Of a DNA stretch of 64,000 bases, positions 1-9,300 are shown piece after piece. Both the position numbers and the translations under genes were made by a program. Positions within the stretch are counted from its first letter, which is position 1. Every line of letters begins with the position of its first letter. Under the pieces are notes generated by a model. That model did not search any database, had not been told where the DNA came from, and saw only the letters and a list, made by a program, of their open reading frames with translations. The DNA is from Chamaecrista fasciculata (taxonomy: Eukaryota; Streptophyta; Magnoliopsida; Fabales; Fabaceae), in NCBI GenBank assembly GCA_003254925.1, contig QANZ01015611.1:1-64000 (forward strand). Reading direction: 5' to 3'.

Positions 1-1299
1 TATATAAATATATGCCGTGTCGTGTCGCATAAATATATGACATAATAAAGTGGATAAAATAGGTTAATTAGTGTTTATTTATTGCATTTTATAGATAAGT
101 GCTATTTAACAGGGTTTTAGTGTTTCAGATATCAAAACATGGTCCAACCAATGGGAATCATCTAGAATCAACGAGCAGATATCAAATCGCACAAGATATT
201 GTTGCGCCTCCACGTGGGCCGCTGGCGCAAAATAGGAATTCTCGCGGCGCAGGACTCTTAGAAGAATATGACGTCAACAATTAAACTTGAGCTCCAAGAT
301 ATGGAAGAGTATGACGTCAACAAGTAACTTATTAAGCTCCAAGATATGATTTGGACGGTCAGGATTCAAGATATCAAGATACCATCCAACGGCCCATATT
401 CCTTAACTTAGACTATAAATAGAGCTCTCATGCCACTTCTCAATTCGCCACTTTCAATCCCAATTCACGCCCCAGCACCTCAACTGGAGGCAAACTTAGA
501 GTAGATTTAGAGAGTAGTTGTCAATAGGTTTCTCCATCATGAGAGCCTAAACGTCTTTATCCTAGAGGAGTATCATGAAGGAAGCTGGAGTTCATCGTTC
601 TTCATAGTCCAGGGAGTTGTTATTTAATTATGTTTATTCATTGATTGAATAAAGTACAATTATATGAATTGATGGATCAATGCTTGTTAAAGTAATGAGA
701 CCTTGACATTCCCGGAGTTTGTCTCTCTCACGATTAATAAAGTTGCTTTTTAGGGGTTGCTAAAGAGTAAGTCTATCTATCTTAGATTATATAATTAGGA
801 TTGTTCTTTATTACTTATATTTGTTTATTGTTCCGATGTGGCAATAATATAGATTGCCCCGAAGAGCTTTGGCAAATAGCTCATAAACCTAGTTTTAAGA
901 TGAGTTACCTATCCTAATCGTATATCTTTCACCATTGTTCTTGGTTATATTCGAAGTTTCGATAATATCTTTGAATGTGGTTTGTGACATAATTAAAGTA
1001 ATACTTCAATCTTGTGTCTTGATGAACTATGATAGTAGAATTCAGGATTATTTTCTAGGATATCTTTATATTATTGTTACCGTGTCTTTATATAATTGTT
1101 CTTATAAATATCTTTATAGCCTCACCTAAATTCATAGTCATTCATATAAATAATAGTTATCTTTAACAACGAAGTTCCACGAGAGTTCGACCTTGGGTTA
1201 GCATCTATACTATATTTTAATAAATATAGTTTATACTTGCGAGGCTCGAGTATAAATTTAATTTGACTTGCTTGGCACCTTACGACGGGTGCCCGGTCA
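1..1299 (+). mobile_element. 3' part of an LTR of a Ty3/gypsy-type retrotransposon
   Basis: The segment has the layout of a plant LTR: a TATA motif near 414, an AT-rich body, and a CA dinucleotide at 1298-1299 followed four bases later by a tRNA-Asp-like primer binding site at 1304. The LTR start is outside the window or not recognisable. Two imperfect copies of a motif containing TATGACGTCAACAA and CTCCAAGATATG lie near 267-350 and look like upstream promoter repeats. No gene is seen. The assignment to the Tat/Athila side of Ty3/gypsy rests only on the tRNA-Asp primer type, which is known for that lineage; no coding domain of this element is in the window. Confidence 0.6.
414..420 (+). promoter_or_regulatory. 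TATA box of the LTR promoter (probable)
   Basis: TATAAAT sits in an otherwise mixed-composition stretch about 885 bases before the LTR end and is followed by a pyrimidine-rich segment, as expected of a retrotransposon promoter. Position and motif are the only evidence. Confidence 0.4.
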
Positions 1300-1303
1300 A
1301 ATT

Positions 1304-1321
1304 TGGCGTCGTTGCCGGGGA
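1304..1321 (+). other. Primer binding site, tRNA-Asp type
   Basis: TGGCGTCGTTGCCGGGGA differs at one base from the site at 55566 (TGGCGCCGTTGCCGGGGA), which is complementary to the 3' end of plant tRNA-Asp. It lies four bases after the CA that ends the LTR, which is normal spacing, and fixes the element orientation as plus. Confidence 0.7.
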
Positions 1322-1560
1322 ACTTCTAATTAAGGATAACAGTTATTATTTGTGTGGAAGCTGCGTGAGAAAGAGAGAGATGTTGGAGAATTAAATTTAT
1401 AGTGTGAATAGAGTCTCAAAAGTGAAAGCGTGGGATGGAGAAAAGTGAAAGAGTTAAATAATATATAAGATGGAATGAGATAGACGTGAAGAGTCTTAAG
1501 ACTAAGAAATGGCGGTGGAGTAGAAGGGGGTATTGTTAGATATCATTAACGTTGGTATTG

Positions 1561-1698
1561 GAAGAAGAAGAAGAAGAAGAAGAAGAAGAAGAAGAAGAAG
1601 AAGAAGAAGAAGAAGAAGAAGAAGAAGAAGAAGAAGAAGAAGAAGAAGAAGAAGAAGAAGAAGAAGAAGAAGAAGAAGAAGAAGAAGAAGAAGAAGAA
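1561..1698 (+). repeat. (GAA)46 microsatellite
   Basis: An uninterrupted run of GAA triplets, about 46 copies, lies inside the first unit of the tandem array. The other units carry much shorter or interrupted GAA/AAG tracts at the same place, so the long tract is a local expansion. The homopurine strand is plus. Long poly-Arg, poly-Glu and poly-Leu reading frames across it are only by-products of the triplet repeat. Confidence 0.97.
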
Positions 1699-2183
1699 AA
1701 ACCAAACAGGGAAGGCTCCTGCGCTGACGGAGAGTGATGTTGGCGAATTAAATTTATTGTATGAACAGAGCTTTAAAAGCGAACGTGTGAGAGGGAATGA
1801 AGAGGAAGAGTTAATTAATTTATGGGATGTGATTGGATAGATGTGAAGAGTCTAAATACTAAGAAGCGGCGGTAGAATAGTAGGGGGTACTGTCAGATAT
1901 CATTAACATTGGTATTGTAAGAACAAGAAGAAGTAGAGGAAGAAGAAGAACAGAAACCAAATAGTGAAAGCTCCTGCGTGGGACTGAGAGAGAAATTGGA
2001 GAATTGATTCTATGGTCTGAACAAAGCCTCAAAAGCAAAAGCATGAGAGGCAGAGAAGAGGAATGGTTAATTTATTTATGGGATGGGTTGTGATATATGT
2101 GAAGAGTCTGAAGACTAAGAAGCGTCGATGGAGTAGTAATGGGTACAGTGAGATATTATTAACATTGGTATTTGAAAAAGAAG

Positions 2184-2214
<31 letters not shown>

Positions 2215-2299
2215 TGAATAAGAGGAATAGATGTGATGCGATGAGATAGATGTGAAGAGTCTAAAGACTAAGAATCGGCGGTGGAGTCGTATGGGATAC

Positions 2300-3039
2300 C
2301 AAGGTTGTCAAAATCAGGAGTTTATGTAAAATCGAAAATGGGGGTAAAATCGTATCGTAAAATCGTAAGAGTTTACCTGAATATTATTAATAATTTTTTA
2401 ATCATACATATTTCACTTAATCAATTTAAATGTATAAAAAATTCTATAAATATCCCAATATTTTCTCTATCATCTTCATCATAATTTTCTCTATCCTCTT
2501 ACCATCATCTTCATGATGTCCTCCATCTTCCTCATAGCCATGATACCATTTCCCTCCACTTTTTTTCATAAAAACTTGTCCAAGAAGACATATGGCCCAA
2601 ACTCAAATTGCCCTTTCCCATTAATTCCAATCCCTAACTAAACCTTAGGTGCATCGACTTTACTACTTGTTGTTGTGCTTTGTCTGTCGCTGCTTGCTTT
2701 CTTCTTCTGCGCCTGCTGCATTGTGTGCGAGAGACAACGCTGCGATCGAGGTTGTGATTGAGAAGCTCTGGCGAGCAATGGTGAATTGGCGACAATCGAC
2801 AGTCATTCACGGCTTGTCTTCACAGATATCTGTCGCTCCCTGCTGGCAAGATTCATGGTTTGTCATTGGCCGAGTTGAACTCATGAACTCGGTCCAAAGT
2901 TGCGATGTTAAGCACATTTGACCGAGTTCAACCCGATTTCTCCCATTGAACGATTCTACATGCAATCCAACACAATTTAGGATAGTAAAATCACAATTTT
3001 AGCAATTTTTGGTGTTAAATTGTGAGTTTAACAACCTTG
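2300..3039. mobile_element. hAT-like non-autonomous element inserted in the tandem array
   Basis: The segment interrupts a unit of the tandem array. It starts CAAGGTTGTCAAA and ends TTTAACAACCTTG, giving a terminal inverted repeat of about 12 bp. The 8 bases on either side (TGGGATAC at 2292-2299, GGGGGTAC at 3040-3047) agree at 6 of 8 positions, and the right one matches the uninterrupted array sequence, so an 8-bp target duplication as made by hAT transposons is likely. No transposase is recognised. A higher-GC piece at about 2640-2930 in the interior has no coding similarity I can name. Confidence 0.6.
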
Positions 3040-3274
3040 GGGGGTACTGTCAGATATCATTTACATTGGTACTAAAAGAAAAAGAAGAAAAAGAATAAGA
3101 AAAAGTTGAGAAAGAACAAAAATCAAACAATGAAAGCTCCTACGTGGGAATGAGAGAGAAGTTGGAAAATTAAATTTATCATGAGAATAGAGCCTCAAAA
3201 GCGAAAGCGTGGGTGGGAGAGAAGAGCAGTGGCGGAGGCAGGAATGTTGGTTGGCGGGGGTCGATATTTTTTTT

Positions 3275-3684
3275 GTTAAAGGTCATTTTAGTCCTAAATA
3301 TGTGTCTTAATATTCATTTTGGTTTTTTTATGTTTCAAAATGTTCAAATTGGTCCCAAATATTAGGCAAAATGTTTTATTTTGGTCCCAAACTATTGAAT
3401 ATGATAATATTTTTCTTGTTTCACGTACGAGTGTGATGAATTTAGAGCCATGTATTGTTCTAAAAAATTATTTTCTCTATCTAATCAGGGCTGTCAATAA
3501 ACGAGGTCAAATCGATCGTGAAAGTAGACCGTTCATTTCATAATCATACAAGCAAAATTGATTATATCTCTCTCGTTTCAAATTTGAATGTGACGAATTC
3601 AGAGCTATGAGTTACTCTTAACAAGTACTTTGAACTTGAAATGAGATACAAGAAAAATATGACTAAATTCAATATATGGGTACC
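3275..3684. mobile_element. Half of a MULE-like foldback element, right arm missing at an assembly N
   Basis: The left arm (TTAAAGGTCATTTTAGTCC onwards) and interior match the intact element at 28275-28809, including the internal piece about GAGGTCAAAT and AAATATGACTAAATTC. The match stops at about 3675, just where the right arm should begin, and an N follows at 3685 before the host tandem array resumes. The missing arm may be a true deletion or may have been lost in assembly. Confidence 0.6.
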
Positions 3685-4062
3685 NAGAAGAGGAACAGTT
3701 AATTAATTTATGGGATGGGATGGGATGGCATAGTTGTGAAGAGACTAAAGACTAAGAAGAGGCTGCGGAGTAGTAGGGGAACTTTAAGATATCATTAACA
3801 TTGGTATTGGAAGAAGAAGAAGAAGAAGTTGAAGAAAAAGAACATAAACCAAACAATGAAAACTCCTGCATGGGACCGAGAGAGATGTTGGAGAATTGAA
3901 TTTATAGTGAGAATAGAGTCTCAAAAGCGAAAGTGTGGTAGAATGAGTAAAGGAAGAGTTAATTAATTTATGGAATTAGATGGGATAGATGTGAAGAGTC
4001 TTAAGAGTAATAGGAGTTACCGTCAGATATCATTAACATTGGTATTTGGAATAAGAAGAAAT

Positions 4063-4949
4063 ATGCCTTAGTGGGAAACCAAACAATAACTCTAAAATAG
4101 GTTTAATTGATAAATGAAAAAAAATAACAAAAGATATAGCTCACTTTTGCCAAAGGCAGGAATCAAATTGTTCCTATGGTGACTGAGAAATATGCCTTAA
4201 TGGGAAACCAAACAATAGCTAATAAGTTCCCAAGTACAAAACCTCAACTGTGGCGGATTATTGCGGCAGCTAGATAAAAAGACTTCGACAAAGATTAAAG
4301 TTGTGAAAGAGACAATGGAGTGAAACCTGACCTGATGATTTGGGTCTGATCTGGTCTGTCATTCTGTTGTAAGCTAAAATCTCAATAAACCTATGGCTTT
4401 GTCTTTGTAAACACAGGGGAAAAATTCTATTATAAATAATTATATATTATATATATTAAAAAATATTTAATTAATATTTTATACTATGTATATTTAATAT
4501 GATAAAAATATTAAAAAAAATTAAATATATATATTGTTTTTTTTTAAAATATATTGAATATTATTATTGAATTTATTAGATATTAATACCATATATACAT
4601 AAATAAACTACACCTTTTTAAATTTCTCAAAAAGGTAAAAGGATCATTTTGATGTCTTAATGTTCATTTTTGTTTTTAGAAAATAAAAAGTTCACCATAT
4701 AGGAAGACCAACCACAAGGATTTACCCTCGCCGGAATCACACAAGCTTGTTGGAAAAATGCATGGAAGACTAGAAAGAAAAGCAAAGACATCAAATGGGA
4801 GAGGGCCTCTTCGATTTTATTTTCTAAAAACAAAAAAAAACTTATTTGATAATCTATTTTTCTATATTTGATTTTTAAAACCAAAATATTGAAACCTGTT
4901 TTTAAGTTTTAAAAACAGAGAACAATTAAAACATGGTTTGAACTCAGTA
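4063..4949. other. Gene-free AT-rich stretch
   Basis: No gene is seen. A motif reading AGAAATATGCCTTA-TGGGAAACCAAACAATA occurs twice (about 4069-4097 and 4188-4216). Positions 4430-4600 are almost pure A and T. The segment ends at the target duplication of the MULE-like element that starts at 4959. Confidence 0.6.
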
Positions 4950-4958
4950 TTTATAAAA

Positions 4959-5690
4959 GCCAAAGTCCTATTTTGGTCTCTCAGTTATGCTCAATGTTTC
5001 AAATTGGTTCCTCAGTTATTTTTTATTCTATATTGATCCCTCAGTTTTTCAAAACTTTGCACACTTGGTCCTTCAAACATTTTCCATCCATTTTTTTTTA
5101 TATTAAGGTCCCCAAAAGTCTTATTTTTTTTATATTAAGGTCTTTTTCTTTTTATAATAGGATCAAAACGTAAGTAAAAAAAATAAATTAAGGTTTTAAC
5201 TGAATTTGGCCAAAAACACAACTTCCCTCTCTCTCCTTTTCCGGCGAAATACCCCTCTCTCTCTCTCCTTTTCTGGCAAAATACTCAAACTACTCTCTGG
5301 TTTCCCCAAACTCCATTTTCTTCCCCGTCGTTTGCCTCGCCGCCATGTCCATCGGAGCCATAGTCACCACCACAAATCCGCTCAACGCTCCTCGCGAAAT
5401 CGCCAAGAAAATCTCTGAATCCAATCCCGTCCTCGCCTTCACGATTCCCCCTCTCCTTCCCAAAATCGCCTCTGTTTCAAACCTACCAATCGTTCTCATT
5501 GAAGAAAGTGACGTCGCGAAACTGAGAGTAGCCTCAATTTCTGAAGCTAAAATCGTCACAACCTAGGGGTAATGATATAGAGAGAGAGAAGGACCTTAAT
5601 ATAAGAAAATAAAACTTTTGGGGGATGAAAGTTTAATTTTCCCTTGTGTTAGGTTTTGAAAAACTGAGGAACCAAAATAGGACTTTGGTC
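4959..5690. mobile_element. Pack-MULE-like foldback element carrying a 4CL-like gene fragment
   Basis: The left end (GCCAAAGTCCTATTTTGGTC) and the inverted right end (GACCAAAGTCCTATTTTGGT) form terminal inverted repeats; the similarity continues to CTCAGTTTTTCAAAAC in both arms. The element is flanked by a perfect 9-bp duplication TTTATAAAA (4950-4958 and 5691-5699), the duplication size of Mutator-like transposons. The middle is much richer in GC than the arms and contains a fragment of a host gene (see 5297-5566). No transposase is present, so it would have been moved in trans. A solitary copy of the same arm occurs at about 15021-15110. Confidence 0.85.
5297..5566 (+). pseudogene. Captured fragment of a 4-coumarate-CoA ligase-like gene
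   Basis: The frame read from about 5297 to the stop at 5564-5566 encodes LVSPNSIFFPVVCLAAMSIG, then AIVTTTNPLNAPREIAKKIS, then ESNPVLAFTIPPLLPKIASV, and ends SEAKIVTT. This matches the SPNS...FP and TTTNPLN..REIAKQI..S.PVLAFT region of plant 4CL-like acyl-CoA synthetases (ANL superfamily), which lies in the N-terminal third of an enzyme of about 550 aa, before the AMP-binding loop. Only about 75 residues are present, so it cannot be an active ligase. It sits wholly inside the inverted-repeat element 4959-5690. The in-frame ATG at 5345 could start a 73-residue peptide. The family match is from memory of conserved motifs. Confidence 0.8.
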
Positions 5691-5699
5691 TTTATAAAA

Positions 5700-6378
5700 T
5701 AAGCGATGACATATATCATATATGTAGTATTTTACAATTATTTCTTCTATTTAGATTTAGGATCAAATTGCATTCATGTTTCAGATTTTGGACTGATGTG
5801 AAATTTCCACTTTTTCCATATATTGTCAAAATTATGTTTTGACCCCATAACATATTTATAGTTTTCATTTTAGTCCTCAAATATCATAATTCAGGGATAT
5901 TTTTCTAAATTTTGAAAATATTTGGGGGCATTCTATAATTTTTGCAAAAAATTTTAAAGTTCATCTTCCTTCTACTTAAGCACAAGTTTTGTAGGACTAA
6001 ACTGCATTTTTTCTCCAGATTTAATAGTTAAGGCACAAATACACAAAACGGCATTAATTGTTACTCATTACTGAGCATTTTATAGTTGAAACTTGAAAGT
6101 ACAAGAATCTATACACCTTCAATGTTTCAATGTTTCACTTTCTCCCCATTTCTCCTCGTGCTGCTTGTGCTTCTTTAAAATCAGAGAAAATACAGAACAA
6201 TTTAAAAAAAAAAAAGTTCAAATCGCTTGAGTTGCATTAGCATTCCCCGAGAACTGGATCAACCCATGAATAATCATCACCTTCACTTCCATTCATCACT
6301 AAGGAAGAAATCTTTCCTACTTTAACAGTGTGTAATATACCTGCCAGCTTAATCAGTAACATCAGAAAAACTTGATAT
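5700..6378. other. RECA1 downstream region with a degraded foldback arm
   Basis: Positions about 5838-5965 are an inverted copy of sequence found at about 13600-13750 in another element (motifs TTTTAGTCCTCAAATATCAT and TTTGGGGGCATTCTATAATT). Positions near 6180-6378 are probably the 3' UTR of RECA1, which is transcribed toward lower coordinates. No further gene is seen. Confidence 0.5.
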
Positions 6379-9300
6379 TCATTGAATTTCCTCAAATATA
6401 AAGTCATCTTCTTCATGGGGTGGTGGTATGTTCCTCATGTTTGCAAAGCCTGCTTGGTTAGTTCCGTCTATCAATGAAGACCGAACTACCTGCATATGAT
6501 TTCATCAAAATATAAGAGACAAACTTTTTTCAGATATTCTCCCAATAACTCATCCCATTCCAAAACCACTAAGTAGTAAATGATATAAAAAGTGCCAACC
6601 CAGTTCGAGTTCCCACTTGGTGGGGGTGCTGGGGAAGGGAATATACTAGAAGCCTTACCTCTGTTTTTTTTTTTTTTTTTTTTTNTTTTTTTTTTTTGCA
6701 GAGAGGTTGGTTCAAACCCACGACCTCAGACCCCACGGCAAGCATGGTTACCGTTGAGCCAAGCCAGCCCTTCTAAGTAGTAAATGATATGATAACAAAA
6801 AACTATCTTGCTATGTAGTCAGGTGCTATGGTCAAGCTGGATAGTTAATAAAAAAAAAAAGGAACTTCAAACTGGATGAAAAGAAATCCAGTTGATTAAA
6901 GATTTGGCTAAACTCAATTAAGAGTACATTAATGATTTGGTCCTTGAAATATACAATTAGAACTAATTAGGTCATTTTTGTTAAGGATACCAATCGAAAT
7001 TTAATGACAAATCTAATGTAATTTTTTAAATTATGTTAAAATTATTATAAACAAATGAGGTTAAAAAATCATAATTTGTTGTTAAATTTGATTGAATCAA
7101 TCTTTTAGCAAAAGAACCAAATTGATTCAAATTAAATCTTTGAAAAAATACATCAAGAGATTTATCGTCTTTTAAGGACCAAATAATTAATTTACTCCTA
7201 ATTAATGGCATAAATACCAAATGTACAATCAAGATTAATTAAACATAAAGTGAAGTTGGCTGCCCAAACTATGCCATGGAAGTTTCTAATTGAGATAATT
7301 TGGTATTCTAGCATTTTCTCAGACAATTTTACACGTACATGCCTTACAAAAATGGAGCAAATAAATAACTCATTCCATTTCAAAACGGTCAGCTGTCAAT
7401 AATATGAAAGCAAAAACTATCTTGCTAAGCAGTCAAGTACTATGGTCAAGCTTGATAATTAATCAACAGAAAGGAACTTCAGTGTGGACAAGAAAAGCAT
7501 CACTGTTGATTTAAACTAAACTAAATTTTTAGGAAACTTAATTAACATTAAGTAGAGTTGGCTGCCCAAACAGTGCCAGTAAAGTTTCTAGGCGGGATCA
7601 TTAGGTGTTCCAGCCTTTTCACAGACAATGGAATAGACGTGCATGCCATAAAATAGGAGCAAACAAGCACTTAATTGGTCAAGAGAGAGGAGTATAAGGC
7701 ATCTGATCAAAATTACTAATTCAACGGCATCTAGCAAGGCTGAGTACTTACCTTTTCAACTTCTTCTAAAAGGCGAGGGTTCTCCTTCAAGTACTGTATT
7801 GCTTTGTCCCTTCCCTGTCCTAACCTGTTTTAAAAATAGAGGAGGATGAACAATAAGCCATCTGATTTTTATGTATAAGGATAAAGTTGACCTTTTGGGG
7901 ATGGGTATAGGGAATAAGTATGAGAAACAATACATATATATATATATTGAAAAGAGTAAAGACTAAAATGTTTTTCAGTTGTACTTTCCTTCATCACTTA
8001 GTAGCAAAGAGTTTAAGAAAGGAGAAAGAAGCAGAATGATAGTTGGCATGAACCTATCTAATTTCAGATCAATAGGGATGGTAAACAAACAAAAAAAAAC
8101 AGGGGTGGGAGAAGTTACAAGAAGAAAGCATGTCTTATAAAAGAAGAAAACATAGTTTGCAGGAAGAAGTTATACCGTTGGTCCCCATAACTATACCAAG
8201 AGCCCTTCTTTGAGACCACATCCATGACTTCCGCACAATCTAAAACACAACCCTGCATGAGACATAAGGTTAAAATAGTGAATGACACATGCTGTGAGGT
8301 GAAAGATACTTTGTTTGCTGCAACACTCACCAGCTTGCTGACCCCCTCTCCAAATATAATCTCAAATTCAGCTTGTTTGTATGGCCTTGATACCTAAAAC
8401 ACCAGGTTAAGTCAAGGATCTTCAGAGAGAAGTCAATGAGAAATTCCGAAAAGTGGGATTAAAAGCATTGGAACCATGAAATTCAATTTCAGTTAACCAA
8501 ACATTTCTACCAATGAGAGAATAGCAAATAAAGGCAGTGGTCTGTATTTTATTATGTCTAGTTGAAGAAAAGCGATACAACTAGAATTGCTAGTCTGATT
8601 ATAGATAGACAGGTTTGGTACAGTTGTGTAGTTAGTGATTTAAAAGAAAATCAGAAGAACGCAATTTCAAATGCTTTAAACTATGAAGTGCGGAAGCTTC
8701 ATTTTGATGGAATGTCACCACGTCGAACACAGACACAACACATTTCCATAAGTGTTAGAATATAAAATCATTTTTTGTAACTTTGACATGACAAAAAATA
8801 GAAAAAAAAAAAAAGGAAGACATATGACATGTCATGAATTAAAACTTTACTTTCATTAAGCTGCTGCGGTCCATTCGGAAAAATGAATATTTACTTTTCG
8901 AGAGACTCTGTGTTCCTTCCAAATTATTATGTGGCACATATGAAACAGATTTTTCTTATTTCCTTCAACAAATCCAATTAGTTAATAAATAATCTGTCCT
9001 CAATTTTCTTTTCATTAATGGGACATAGCTCTCTAATATTGAGTTTAAATGTCCTGCAACACATGCTAGTTAAATCAATGAATTCAAAACATGGACGCTG
9101 ACACATTGATATGTCAAACTTCAAAAAACATAGAAAATGACACGACACAGCATGTAGAAATCTTTTCAACTCTCTATGAGTGATATGCTTACAGGAAAAA
9201 AAAACAATATTATTATATTTTTTAAGAATCTTACACTCTTATTGTCACAATCAAATATGCTAAGTTAAAAGTTGTTTCTTTATATAATTCAAATTATTTA

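Larger units (their letters stand above)
1341..4062 (+). repeat. Degenerate tandem repeat array, unit about 240 bp, in the retrotransposon leader
   Basis: The same block recurs head to tail. Each unit contains AGATATCATTAACATTGGTA, a GAA/AAG-rich tract, a segment reading like AAACCAAACAATGAAAGCTC, then GGAGAATTAAATTTAT, CTCAAAAGCGAAAGCGTG, GTTAATTAATTTATGGGA and GTGAAGAGTCTAAAGACTAA. The anchor motif starts near 1538, 1895, 2151, 3052, 3787 and 4024. After removing inserted elements and the long GAA tract, the spacing is about 230-260 bp. The array begins immediately after the primer binding site, so it occupies the untranslated leader of an LTR element. Units differ mainly in the length and purity of the GAA tract. 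Two other elements are inserted in it (2300-3039 and about 3275-3684). Confidence 0.75.
6545..7690. repeat. Duplicated intron segment in the last RECA1 intron
   Basis: Two diverged direct copies are visible. Shared pieces include AACTATCTTGCTA--CAGTCA with CTATGGTCAAGCT (about 6803 and 7414), AAAGGAACTTCA (about 6858 and 7470), and GTTGGCTGCCCAAAC with GCCATGGAAGTTTCTA or its variant (about 7254 and 7557). The left copy was later interrupted by a SINE (6587-6772) and an AT-rich foldback (about 6920-7201); the right copy lacks both, which dates them after the duplication. Confidence 0.65.

Noticed and set aside
1502-1737. Long poly-Leu, poly-Arg and poly-Glu reading frames
   Set aside because: They are translations of the GAA microsatellite and have no other coding feature.
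5290-5559. Minus-strand open frame over the Pack-MULE interior
   Set aside because: It is the antisense shadow of the 4CL-like fragment, which is clearly in the plus-strand frame.
6587-6772. A possible tRNA gene on the minus strand
   Set aside because: Only A- and B-box-like motifs are present, no cloverleaf; the 18-bp duplication shows a SINE.
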